Of a DNA stretch of 64,000 nt, positions 41,467-52,762 are shown piece by piece. The position numbers and the translations under genes were made by a program. The number at the start of each line of letters is the position of its first letter. The first letter of the stretch is position 1. The stretch comes from Nereocystis luetkeana. Its lineage: Eukaryota > Sar > Phaeophyceae > Laminariales > Laminariaceae. The notes beneath the pieces were generated by a model. That model was not told the origin of the DNA, made no database searches, and worked only from the letters and a program-made list of their open reading frames with translations. The stretch covers positions 10,444,528 through 10,508,527 of the forward strand of contig JARUPZ010000015.1 in NCBI GenBank assembly GCA_031213475.1, read 5' to 3'.

Positions 41467-43369
41467 TAGTTTTGGGCACAGAGAGAGAGAGAGAGCAGAG
41501 CGTTCGTTCATGAATAAAATACATCCTCAGAATCAAGATCATCCCTGGTCATCATGCATGGCGCCTGGCGGTATGTATCATCGTGGTGGTATCTCAGAGA
41601 CTAGTGGTACGAGTGACAGCCCTTCGTCTTCTTTTGCGCTTGTTAATAATAGTATGAGCGGTGCCTGCCCGAGGAAAAGCGCCCCTGCGTATTACATATA
41701 CCAGGTATATATGGTGTCAACGACGGCGTAGGCCGGATGTCAATGCGATGCAAACCATCAGCGTTTGCCTACCATTCCGAATATTATTCCCGATTCCCGA
41801 CAGAAGCAAAGCAGCACAGCAGCAGCAAGCAGCCCCCTCAGTGGAAACCTACTACCAGGTACTACTGCTGTACTCGCACGGAGCATGTAGCATGTATACT
41901 TGTGCCGTTTCATTAAGTAACCGTCGACGCGCCCACAATTCGATCGAATTTCGCAATTTCGCATTTTTTCATTTATTTTTCGAGCACCACTTCGGAACCA
42001 AGGGTTGCGGGGTTTGGGATTGGCAAGGCTGCAACTGCCGTGGCGCAACGAACGGCATGGCTGCAACAGAGAGTGATACCCCTTATCATGCAAGTTACTA
42101 CCTGTACTCCAGTCGCACAATCGCCGACCATGTATACAGACATTGCATTACTTGGTGGGTTTCCGGCATCCAGCATCACAACAGGCTCGCGGCTTTTCGC
42201 AGCGAGAGAAATAAAGACTCACCACCGAAAAAAGCTGCTGCTGCTGCTGCAAGCAAGGCTGCAAACCTCATTCACAACACGGTGAGAAGCGTAGCGTCCT
42301 GTGCTCGAGTGCGTCGAGGACGGACCTTCACGCTTGTCGACCACGCAAAGAAAGTGAGCAGAGAGATGCAGTCTGCTTCCCGACTTTCGTCGACGAAGAA
42401 AGTGAAACACCCTCTGGAATCTGGAACCATACCCCTTGAATGTAGGTATGGTTCCAGGACAAAAAGGATATCAAAGCTTCAAACGGGAAACAGGGGTTTA
42501 TGGAAACCCCTCTAATTTCGCTTCCCGCTTCCCGCATGCATACTGAGAGCACCTCACGACAGGGGCTCCTCGCAGCGCTGGAAGAGGGCGAACGGATCCG
42601 CAACTGCAAAAGGTGTTTCGTATAGCTAATGAGAAGTGATGCGTGGATCAGATTTTGCGCAAGTAGACGATGTGAGAGATGATACGCCCATTTAGTGCGT
42701 GTGCACATACTGCTACACGAACAGGCCCAAGAGACAGACTCGTTTGCTTGGCGAGAGAGCCGTTTTGGCTGCCACCATGTTCCAGGAACGCGCCAGAAAG
42801 CACTGTGGCGTAGAGTCAAGGGTGTTTCCAACACAGTGCAAAAGGTTTGAGATGATTCCGTACTGACAGGCTTCAGCACGACTCGGTTAAAATTCAAATT
42901 TGTTGTGCTGGTTGTGCTGCTACGTATACCTGGTATACGAACCCGGCCTTGTTCTGTGTTGTTTGTGCACGATGGCTGTCGGTTGCAGCGGTCGTCCAGT
43001 TCCACACTACAGGCTGCAGGTGGTTGTGTGTGTCCGACCACACGGCATCACGGAGTGTTACTACAGTACAGCAGTAGTCTAAGTGGCATGAACCTACCCC
43101 CCACGGCATGTTGAATTAATCGTTTTGTACCGGCATCAGTAGCAGTGGTAGCAGCAGCAGCAGTAATATTTTTACAGCAATATCCCATGCAACTTGTCTC
43201 CGAGGGCTCGATCCGGCACGTACCGCATGTACGTCTCGAAGTGCCACGTTCGTGTTACAGCAGCAGTAGGGACGTAGCCAGCGTTCGTTCGTTCGTGTTA
43301 CGTAGCTCCCGTGTATAGAGGTACTGTTGTAGGCGTACTTTTTGGTTTCCACACATGAGGAGCTCCATA

Positions 43370-43450
43370 CCTCACGGCAAACTCATTTCGGAGGAAAATC
43401 AAAGTGCCACCTGGTGAACAATCCCATGGTTTACCACTACTACTAGTAAT
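43370..43450. repeat. Short repeat shared with 57610-57690
   Basis: GAGGAGCTCCATACCTCAC, AAAATCAAAGTGCCACC and AACAATCCCATGG have counterparts at 57610-57690 in the same order. Confidence 0.65.
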
Positions 43451-43899
43451 TGGTGGTATTGAGGCGCGACCTCGGTAATACCTGCTGTAGTCATATCTGC
43501 GATGCATCATGCTGGGCGCATACGGATTATTTTTGTACCAGGTATTATTGTGCTGAACGAACGAACTCGAAGGAATATCTACCACGGACGTACTACTGCT
43601 TTGTACTACTGTACGCCGTGGTGGGTGCATCTCAATAATTTTCATAAATGTTCTTGGCCTCTCCTGGCTCTTGATATGAAAAAATACTGGATTTGGTAGT
43701 GCGCTTCCTGGTTTCCACCTCGAAATCCGGCATAATTTGAATACGAAATCTGCACTGCTGTGACCACAGAACTTGTATCTCTCTAGGGATTGAGGAATCG
43801 GCACGGACACTGCTGTGGTGCTGGATGTCGACGGGTAGAACGAGTCAAGAACACACAACACTCGACATGTTTTGTCCAGCAGAGTGTTTTCTGGTTGAA

Positions 43900-44640
43900 A
43901 TTCAGCACAATAAAAATCTGCATCTCACGTGTTTTGTCCAACAGAAAGAGCTTATTTTTCGTAACAGGTGCCACCACAACTTTACTTGGACTGATGTACG
44001 ACATCTACAGCAGCAGTGCGCCTCCCGCACCATAACAGCAGCAGCAGTAGCAGTAGGACACACGAGGCCAGGGTCAGCGTCGCAGTACGCTCGGCTTGTC
44101 GGTCTAACCCTTGCACCCTTTGTACGCGTACATATACACATACGTACTGTAGCACGTACCCTGCACTCGTTTTTTAATATGTTTCCTGCTTCCCGCCTCG
44201 AAAGTCGGCATTATATTTTCGAGACGACAACACGAACATGGCATGCCCAACAAGAGCTTCTCGTAGCAGGTGCCACAACTACTGCTGTTGTGCCACATCT
44301 ACAACAGAGCTTCTCCAGCAGCAAAACAGCAGCAGCAGTAGCAGTAGGATCCACGAGGCCAGGGTCAGCGTCGCAGTACGCTCGGCTTGTGTCGGTTTAA
44401 CCCTTGAGACCTTTGTACACCGTACTCGATGTTGTGTCTGTGGTTCCTGATTCCACCCCATAGTTTGAAGACGAAATATCTACTACCTGGTACTGGTACC
44501 TGATATTACATACATGTATCCAACAGAGGTTCTCGTAGCAGGTGCCACCACTACTACTGACTGCTGTACAACATCTACAGCAGGTCTTCTCCTGTTTCTC
44601 CGTCCCCTCGTCAGTAGGAGGGTAGGCCTGACAATATCAC
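43900..44640 (+). repeat. Tandem array, ~2.5 copies of a ~300-bp unit
   Basis: CACGAGGCCAGGGTCAGCGT, CGCAGTACGCTCGGCTTGT and GTAGCAGGTGCCACNAC recur at about 43940, 44240 and 44530. The third copy is truncated and diverged. Confidence 0.85.
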
Positions 44641-44756
44641 CTGCAGCACATGGCCCGAACGTAGGTGTGGACAGACAGGCGAAGTCTGCCTATGACTACT
44701 CGTAGTTTTCGTTAGTTATTACGTAGGTAGAACAAAAAGCTAAAAAAAACAAAGCC

Positions 44757-44993
44757 GTCTGCCTGCTGTGGACAGGCCCAGTCTGCCTGCTGTGGAGTGC
44801 TGCGGACAGGCCCAGTCTGCCTGCTGTGGAGTGCTGCGGACAGGCTCAATCTGCCTGCTGTGGATAGGCCCAGTCTGCCTGCTGTGGACAGGCCCAGTCT
44901 GCCTGCTGTGGACAGGCCCAGTCTGCCTGCTGTGGACAGGCACAGTCTGCCTGCTGTGGACAGGCACAGTCTGCCTGCTGTTGGCACAGGCAC
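44757..44993 (+). repeat. 24-bp minisatellite, ~9 units
   Basis: Unit GTCTGCCTGCTGTGGACAGG plus CCCA, with two early units lengthened by GAGTGCTGC. The length is a multiple of three, so several frames stay open. There is no other sign of coding. Confidence 0.95.
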
Positions 44994-46445
44994 AAAAAAA
45001 ACGTTATGATTTTGTATTTTGAACACGTCCCAGCACAGACATGTGCCTACACACGTTGCCACACCTAGCTCGACGAACTGTGAACGATTTTCCACCCCAC
45101 CAGGACGAGAAAGTGTCTTGCGTGTGTGTGCGTACACAGAGCCCGCGGGGACTGGATTTGGTGGCGTGTACGTCCAGCGGGGTGGTGAAAGGTGGACCAA
45201 AAAAATGTTGAATTACACACACCAACTCACACACACATACAGAAAAACTCAAAACAAGGCACCCTACCCTCGTACCCGAGCCGTTATGAAGAGTTTTTTT
45301 TTCCCTTGGTTAAAAACCAAGTAAAAAAAGGCTCGCTTCGCTCGCTCGCCTCATTATTAATATTGTAGTGTAGTACAAGACGCTTCGCTCCGCGGGCGGC
45401 CTACGCCGCCCGCTACGCTCGCTCAGGAAGGAAAAAAGTACATCAAATTATGCGAAGCGAACAGAGGTCCACGAATGAGTTTAGTTTTTCCAAGGATCGT
45501 AATTGCAAACCGGCGACTTGATAATGCCAAGAGTCCCGCCGCCATGCCCCAGGAAAAAACAGCTCCGACGTCAGCTTGGATGCCACATATACGCTTCGCG
45601 TCGCGGATGTCGTACGTACGTACATACCCCAGGTAGGGTACTACTGTCTGTACTTATTTTCTTCTTTCGATATGCTCTAATGCTGTACTGTATGTACGAA
45701 GAAAGCGAAAGCATAGCACGGCACATCAGCAAAAACAATGAAAATGAAAGCGAAAACTCGGAAAGGAAAAAAAGACCCCGTCCCCTCTCGTGTAATATTT
45801 TTCTGCCTGATTGGAACACCTTACACCCGGTCGAAAAGAAGAAAAGAAAAAATCGCACAGAAGAGCTTCTCTCTTAGGCCGGATCTTATGCAAATTTGTT
45901 TTGGTGATTATATAACTGTTTACGGAGGCTTCGGGGTATCTGGTCCCATATCTGAGCAGATTTTATCAAAATCACGTCTTATGGGGCCTGTTTGGTGGAA
46001 AAAATGTTCCTCCGAGATTTTATCACTCCTGAAATTCCATGAAATGATTTTTTTTGGCAGCCTTTCTGATCAACTCTGAAAGTGATAAAATTTGGCTTTG
46101 CAGAAGACCTCGGTGGCATTATACAATTTTGTTTAGGTTACAGACTGGGTTCATGACGGGTCACGATGCTACATGCTTGGTTACGCTTGTACACAGCTGG
46201 GCTCCAACACTTGTGCATCGGCCACCACGGAGAGGGAGGGCATCAGTGCCTTGGCCACCATCGTGTCCCTTGCGGCCGCCCAACTGCAGCTGCTCTAGGC
46301 AAAACAACCTTGGAAACGAATAGGACGAGAGTACAGCAGCAGTATCAAAACAATCAAACGGTATTTTTCTGACTACGACCGCCGCAAGCAGCTCATGCTC
46401 CGCGAAGGCGAGAGCTCCTTGCTGGTCCAGCGACTAGCAAACCTC

Positions 46446-46582
46446 TTACGCAGCTCCCCAGGGGGTTCCACATCCCGCTGCTTCCTTCGAGGAGCTGGTG
46501 GTGAAGGTTGATCGCCCAACCCGGCGTGAGCGACTCTCGTTCGTGTCGTGGTCCACGTGGAGTTCAAAAAGTCGGTTGTGTT
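46446..46582 (-). CDS. Exon-like terminal segment
   Basis: Acceptor AAAAAACAG|AA. In the phase set by the 46.9 kb segment it reads HNRLFELHVDHDTNESRSRR and ends at a TAA. Overlapping frames in this GC-rich patch are also open, including a plus-strand one, so coding status is uncertain. Confidence 0.3.
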
Positions 46583-46853
46583 CTGTTTTTTTAGTTCTCC
46601 CATGAAATAAAACCAAAATCACGATAAGACGGCACATGGCGCACCGACCTGGTGTGGCTTTTTGCCGTAGGAAAATCCGACTTCCTGCCTTTTTCAATCA
46701 CTGAAATATTTTTGCATAAGACCCAGCCTCAGCCTCGTACGCCGCCCGCCCCTCTCGCGACCACCTCGCTACCGATTCGGTCCGGGTAGAGCTTTTATCA
46801 CTCTCTGCCACAATCAGCCCCGTCGCCCGCCTCGCGTGAAGCCCGCTGCTCAC

Positions 46854-46894
46854 CGTGGCCGTCGTTCGCCAGCTCGATAACGTTGGTGTTCAAA
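46854..46894 (-). CDS. Exon-like 41-bp segment
   Basis: Acceptor TGTGCAG|T, donor CCACG|GTGAGC, encoding LNTNVIELANDGH. It leaves phase 1, which the block at 46582 accepts. The function is unknown. Confidence 0.35.
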
Positions 46895-46994
46895 CTGCAC
46901 ACCTCCCTCTTTCAACTTCAGCGTGGTCGCAAAAATAAGTACCGCTTGAAAATTATCTTGCCCTCCCGAACGACCTTAATAACTCGTACATACT

Positions 46995-47890
46995 CTATCA
47001 ACAATCATAAATCGAAGCCAGACAAAGCCCGTTCTTGCATCCCTCGTGTCTCGAGGTACACGCGACGCCTAGGCACGAAAGCGGCGACCGCGGTCCTTGC
47101 AACCCCCCCTCTACCCGCCAGCACCCGCTGACACCCGCGACGGTGCCGGGTCCTCCCGCGATGCCGTGCTCGGAGAACACGCACGCACACGAAACGAAAG
47201 AAGAAATAAGGAAGAAAGGACCGAGAAAACAAAGAACTGCTGGAAAGGTCCGGCAAGTGATGAAAGGAGGCGGTTTGGAACTGGGAGCTCTGATAGGCCA
47301 GGGATGCACCAACCGAGCACGCTCAGGGGTTGTGATCTAAGTATGTAGTGTAGTATACCAGGTACAGTACAACAATTGAAAGGCAAGAACGAAATTCCGG
47401 CCATTTTTGAGGAAAGGAGCTCCGGGTCATTCAGCAAACGTTTCACCCGAAAAGCGCTCTAAATACCTACACTGCTGTATTCCTTACTATTAATGCCAGT
47501 CCTGCGCAGTTACGAGACAGAGTGATCGTCGGCGAAGACAGATCGCCCCGTGTGTGACGCTCCAACCCCCCCTCCTCTATATGCCGCGTTGAAGCAGGCT
47601 CCATGATACTATGGTGTTGATACCCCAAGGCGGCGCAGACGTTGACGCGGCCGAGAGACGCAGCAACAGACAAAAAAGTCGACGGCTGGCGGGAGCATGT
47701 GAGACCGCAGGTACGAGGGTGAAACAAGGTGAAATCGGAGAAGCAATTCAGCTATGTACGGGGGGTAAATCGAAGGGATAATAATGAAAACGTATTTGCA
47801 CCGCTCTGAAGGCTGAAACTGCGAACTCGTGTAGGGAACCTGTACCTGCAGAAAGAAGAAAGAAGAAAGAGATACCTGGTATACCAGTAG
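46995..47890. other. Region with GC-rich patch, no supported gene
   Basis: A GC-rich block at 47040-47180 is open in two minus frames (one with GIAGGPGTVAGVSGC) but has no clear splice signals. The rest shows no feature beyond TACCWGGTA palindromes at 47354 and 47872. Confidence 0.35.
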
Positions 47891-48330
47891 CCGGGAGGAG
47901 GAGGGAGTAGATGCACAAATGTGCCCGTGTGGCAAAGCAATAGGGAGTATAATTCACATAGTAGGAACATGTGAAATGTACAAGGAGGAGGAACGCGATG
48001 CGTTATTTGAATAGAAGAGGAGATGAGGGAAATAGACGAATGTGACATTTTAGTACACTAGAGAGCAGCGAGAAAACGATCGCCGTCCTAGGAGACAGAT
48101 GGTGGCCACAGGCGGCCATACAGGAAGGGGATAAGAATATCAAAATGTTTCCACGTAGTATAACTGGCATGGAAACAACGCAATGAGCGAAACAACGTAA
48201 TGAGCGCCCAACTATTAATAGGAGATGTCTCCATTAGGGGTAGGAACGGTGCTCCGACTCGAAAGGGATGCGTGGTCAATTGTCACATTCCTAAGGCAAT
48301 TAACAAATGAGTACGCCCCCCCCCCCCATC
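47890..48330 (+). mobile_element. LINE 3' tail ending in poly(C), copy B
   Basis: One frame reads CPCGKAIGSIIHIVGTCEMY, a C..C..H..C zinc-binding motif typical of LINE C-termini. A second frame, out of register by an indel, reads SSEKTIAVLGDRWWPQAA. It ends AATGAGTACG and a C-run. Compared with copy A it carries an extra TTAATA within TATTAATA at 48211. Confidence 0.75.
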
Positions 48331-48339
48331 CGAAAAAGA

Positions 48340-50950
48340 AAAATACAGGGACATATGTATATTTCACTATTTGGAGCGGATGCGAGTTTCTAATTTTGAC
48401 GGCGCCGAAAAAGAGGGACCCCTTTCGAGATGGCCGAAGCCTGTTTCCACTTGATTGGTCAGTATTTATGTCTACGCGGCATAATCTCGAAAAACTTGCT
48501 GCGGAGCACCACGCCCATCAACCATCAAAACCAACTATTAATAAGACAAATCACAGACCAACACAGACAGCAAACAGCAGTACAGCACCGTCGCTGGAAA
48601 CACCGAGAATACCCAGCTGTGCGCCATTCCATAAGGAAGACTACGTAGAGGTGACCACTGCTGCTGATTTTCCTACTACCGCTGTTGCTGCTGCTGCTCA
48701 TGCTGTGTTGGTCCTTTGTTCGGGCCCGTTTCGAGCTTGCTCACGACGATTTCATACGATGTCCGCCAAAATAACACGTAATGAAAAACCAACACAGACA
48801 ACAACCAGCAGCACAGCAAGCACAACTCCAGCGCTGAACAACGCCAAAAGGGCCCAGCTGCACGCCGTTACACAGAAAGGCCAGGGGTGATCGGTGCTGC
48901 CGCTACTCTCCTGTGTTTCCTGTTTTCGCTACACTGCTGGCGGCGGAGAGTCGGATGGGGGGGAGGAGTCGGATGAAGAAGTTGTCAATGACGTTTCGGG
49001 TGGAGAGGCAGGGATGATGGGATGACGCTCATTGGACATTTCGGGGCAAAATGCCACCCTGATGTCCTTGGTTGGTTGACGAGCGACTCCGGCTCTGACC
49101 ACGTTTCTGTTCCCGATTCCGCATCGTTGTTTGGGGGTTTCGTGGGGGAGGGCGTATATTGACCGGATGAGATGGACAAGGTCGACATGAAACGGAAGTC
49201 AAATTAGATCGGGGAGGGGTGAGGGAGGGGAGGGGGGGGCTAGCTAAAGATCACCATTCATAATGCTAGGATTGGTTCCTTGGGTTTATTTTGTATCACT
49301 TTGTCCCTGAAATATAAGGAAAATGTGTATTATGTATCAATGTGCGGACTGTGTTTATATATAGATACAGAGTGTCACTGCTGTGTCGATTTAAATTCGT
49401 TCCTAGCGTTGCCAGTAGATTTTATGTATCGCCTACGTCCATGACAGACGCCGCATCATACGACGGCAAACCGTAAATATATAGTTCCAGCAGGACAGAG
49501 AAGAGTGCGCACAGAAGAACATTCGATTGAAGAACATTCGATTGTCTCATCATCACCACAATTTCCACACCATTACCTGGTTCATTCATTTCTTGCTACT
49601 TGCTATCCGTTATTTTCTGTACTGATGCCTCCAACTACCGATGACCGATACAGCGTTGAACCCAGTATACTGATACAGTCCAGTACACTGATTCCTTGCG
49701 ACGCCAGCATAATACGTACTGGTTGACGCTGGTAGTGCGCAGCCCTGACGTTGTTGGTATTATTGGTAGATGCAGTTTTCAGAAGTGAACGCAGAACGCG
49801 TCGCGGCAGTGGAGTACCGAATGTGACTGTGTACACCACACCCCCGGTGATATTATATATTATTACTTCTGCACAGCACCTTTGCTGTCACTACTACTAC
49901 TGTACTTTGTTTTCTTCGTGTTTGTCGCCACCTCTAGCAGGGTGGTCCCGCGTCACGAGATAACTATGGTATTTTCTGCGGCCTACACGGGGGCGAGGGG
50001 GGTCATCTGCCTGCGAACGGACACAGCAACCCTTGCTGCGGGAGGGAGGGAGTGAGGGAGGCTGCAGAGTCAAGTCCACTTCGAGGCGGGCTGGTTGACT
50101 GATCCCGAGGGCCTGGAAATATCAATACAGGCAAGGGAAGGTTTTCTGCGGCTGGCTTTTTACGTTTTCAGCGTGCTTGCGATGCCAATGGTGTGATAGG
50201 CCGGTATGTTATATGCGCGCATTAATCTATGGCGGCTGGGGGGCTTGAGGCGGCCCTTCGGTCAACAACAACAGCAGTGCACAAACACACTTTCCCTTTT
50301 TTGCTTTGCAGCTGCTATACTATGTATGGTATTCAAACGGCGTTTCTTGACTCTCTACCCAAAAAATAGTTACGTGCATTACTACTGTAAGCCTCGGATC
50401 AGCTCCCTATTTTTGTTTTGTGACCGGCTATATCGCAGGACGTTATTTTTGTAACTGGTAGGTAGTTGATCCCACGCACGCGTGCGTCATCGCGAAACTG
50501 TCTCAATTACAGGGAAGGTCCATTGTTATGACGCTCGACTCCCTACGGCTACTGACATTGTTCCAATACCAAACCTCGGATTCGCTCCCCAAGTACACTG
50601 TAAAAATTATACCAGGTAGGCGATATTTTTGTCTCAGGCGCATGATCGCTCCCACGGGTTCGTCATCGCGAAAAGTACCTTAGAAGCAGGAACACAACAT
50701 TTTACATTTTCCTGACTATGATACGCTTTTCGTAACGAAGAGTGCCTGCTGGGGACGATCCTGCGCCAGATCAGAAGAACAGAGCGGATCATATCGTATG
50801 GGCTTTCTTAAAGCCCATTCAGGGAGCTAGTCCGAGGGTTGGCGATTGAGTACCTTCGTTTCTTGTACGGAATCATGCAACGTCGTTAGTGTCCCAGAAA
50901 TAGTATTGCAGCTATAAAAAAACGGCTTTGTCTGTTTTTTTGGGTGATCG
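48340..50950. other. Region without a supported gene
   Basis: I see short Gln/Thr-rich and Ser/Pro-rich frames (48520-48890 plus; 48985-49188 minus) and G-rich runs at 48957 and 49225. None has a family match or a good exon structure. Confidence 0.4.
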
Positions 50951-50958
50951 AGGATAGC

Positions 50959-51222
50959 TCAGGCATCTGTTGTCAACCGGGCGCGCTTGGGGCGTTTCGG
51001 CAACACATTCATACGACGTGGAAATAGCGCAAGCGATTTGCAAGCGACTTGCAACCACGATCCGTACTTCGGGAGTGCCAGAAAAATGGGTGCGGAAGGA
51101 CTAGGGTCAAGAGCTTTCACGGCCCTCTTTTTGCCCTTCGTTGGACCCAAAGACTTTTGATCGCATACTTTTTCGTGCGGCAGCAACTCTGGGTACGAGC
51201 CAAGAATGCTGGAAAATTCCGC
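50959..51222 (-). CDS. Last exon of an unidentified gene
   Basis: An 88-codon exon including the TGA stop, with acceptor TTCTCCAG|GCG. It encodes AEFSSILGSYPELLPHEKVC, then a Lys-rich GPTKGKKRAVKALDPSPSAP, and ends RPKRARLTTDA. It joins in phase 0 to the exon at 51607. The basic tail would suit a nucleic-acid-binding or nuclear protein, but no family is recognised. Confidence 0.5.
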   Translation of the reverse strand, partial: AEFSSILGSYPELLPHEKVCDQKSLGPTKGKKRAVKALDPSPSAPIFLALPKYGSWLQVACKSLALFPRRMNVLPKRPKRARLTTDA

Positions 51223-51281
51223 CTGGAGAACAGCAATCGTTTAGTGAAGGCGTTTTTCCGTCGGTGATGTAGCCATCGTAC

Positions 51282-51390
51282 TATTACGGGGGGCCATAGT
51301 TAATAGGACCAGATATTGTTAGTAAAAATGGTAAAATACATAGGTTTTTATGTATACCATAGGTCCTATTAACTATGGTCCCCCGTAATA
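51282..51390. mobile_element. MITE-1 copy 4, in an intron of the 51 kb candidate gene
   Basis: TATTACGGGGGGCCATAGTT begins it and CCATAGGTCCTATTAACTAT precedes the closing GGTCCCCCGTAATA. TA flanks both ends. The arms are nearly perfect. Confidence 0.88.
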
Positions 51391-51606
51391 TTATGCAGTA
51401 GTAGGCTTCCTCGCGTGAAGTGAAACTCTTTAGCGGTTTTGGGTGTTTATCGTGCCGCTGGCCCGCAACTTCTGCTGGCCCGCAACCTAGAGTTAACGAA
51501 GACACCTCGTGAGTCGTTTCTGGCTGCCTACGACTGCTGTCTGGCGCACCAGACGCCCTGACACACCACATCACGAGCTTTCCTCGATCTCGCGGGCTGT
51601 ATTTAC

Positions 51607-51894
51607 CTGTGATGAGTTGTAGCTGCTCGCAGCGGTGGAGTGCAAACTTTCTGTCGGGGGGTTGTTATTTGTCTCATTTTGTGCACTCAATTTTCGACTG
51701 ATTTTCGACCACTGCAGCACCTCTAAGTCGAGGCTTAGACGTCTGTTGAGAACCCGGTGAAGGACAATCTGAAGAGAATCAAAAGCTGCCGTGATGAAGC
51801 TCTCTTGGTTCATACCCGCTCTCTGCCAGGCGCGAACCAACCGAAGGTGCAAGCGCAGCGTGTTGAAATAGTGGCACCGATTTTTATCGCGATG
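51607..51894 (-). CDS. Penultimate exon of the same unidentified gene
   Basis: It reads YFNTLRLHLRLVRAWQRAG, then MNQESFITAAFDSLQIVLHR, then a Ser/Asn-rich end with a good donor (TCACAG|GTAAAT). The frame is open from 51894, and ATG at 51813 is the first Met, so the 5' end is uncertain. The 0.4-kb intron to the last exon contains MITE-1 copy 4. The helical, Leu/Arg-rich start could be a helix bundle or part of a transposase; I cannot tell. Confidence 0.45.
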
Positions 51895-52008
51895 AAACAG
51901 GAGAGACTATCAAAAGGGTAAGCCGGAAACCCGGGGACGGGGGTGGATAAGAATTTCCGTGGCCTTGAGGACATTGACAATTACTATTTTTTCTAGCCCG
52001 AAGGGGTC

Positions 52009-52762
52009 CCTTAGGCTGTTTCCTATGCGTCTTGATTTTTGACCTTCAGATTTTGACCCGATCGTTGTTTCAGATTTGAACTTGGCAAATCGAAACAGTC
52101 TTCCTATGCGGAAATATCAGATTCATTGTGCGTGCAGAGATTCGAGCAAACGCCGAGACCAACGGCTGTTCTTGTGATCTGGCGCCGCAAAGAGATGCGT
52201 TGGGTGCGCTGCACTGCGCGTAGGACCCAAGCGTCCGAGCCGTAGCTGAATTCCTCTGGTCTGGCGGCGAAGAGACGTGGCGAGTGCGCTAGAATCAACC
52301 TGCCTTCGTATTTTGTGATTCATTTTGTGAGTGTGACTGCTACTGCTGCTGCGAGTACGCGACGAGTGCTCTTCTCTACCAGGTAGGTCTCTCGGCCCGA
52401 GGCCGCGCCATCCGACTGTAGTCTGGTCACCATCGACTGGACAGATGCGCCGCTCGCCGACCGCGCATCGGGTGCGAAGCAACGTCGCTGTACAGCTGTG
52501 TCACCATCCAACTCATCGACTCATCGATCGTTCTGCTGCTGTTTGCTGCCGTGGAGAACATGATGAATTTAGAGAGCATTCCATCTTTCGATTTGGAAAT
52601 CTGATGACCCAAGTCGTCGGAATTTCGTCGGACTGTCAAATCGATTTTTTTTTCGGTCGGATTTTGCATGCTTGGACTGCATAAGCAGGGGCATTCATTT
52701 TTTAGATCGAAAATTACAAATCTGAAGCTCTAAATCGAACCGCAAAGGAAACAGCCTTAGGC
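52009..52762. mobile_element. Terminal-inverted-repeat element, ~0.75 kb
   Basis: Left end CCTTAGGCTGTTTCCTATGC, right end complement CCTAAGGCTGTTTCCTTTGC, continuing with CTTGATTT/TTCGATTT. CTTAG at both edges could be a 5-bp target duplication. The interior is GC-richer and has no recognised transposase; the open frames there overlap on both strands. Confidence 0.72.

Larger units (their letters stand above)
41480..46370. other. Intergenic stretch without a supported gene
   Basis: It holds the tandem array at 43.9 kb, the 24-bp minisatellite at 44.8 kb and many TACCWGGTA and TACWGTA palindromes. A 284-codon plus-strand frame (41661-42515) contains two TACCAGGTA palindromes, overlaps a 237-codon minus frame and matches no family, so I treat it as chance. 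Confidence 0.5.

Noticed and set aside
41661-42515. 284-codon plus-strand open frame
   Set aside because: It contains two TACCAGGTA palindromes, starts in a non-coding context, overlaps long frames on the other strand and matches no family.
43298-43861. 187-codon minus-strand frame
   Set aside because: It overlaps a dispersed repeat (43370-43450) and the edge of the tandem array, and contains a TACCAGGTA motif.
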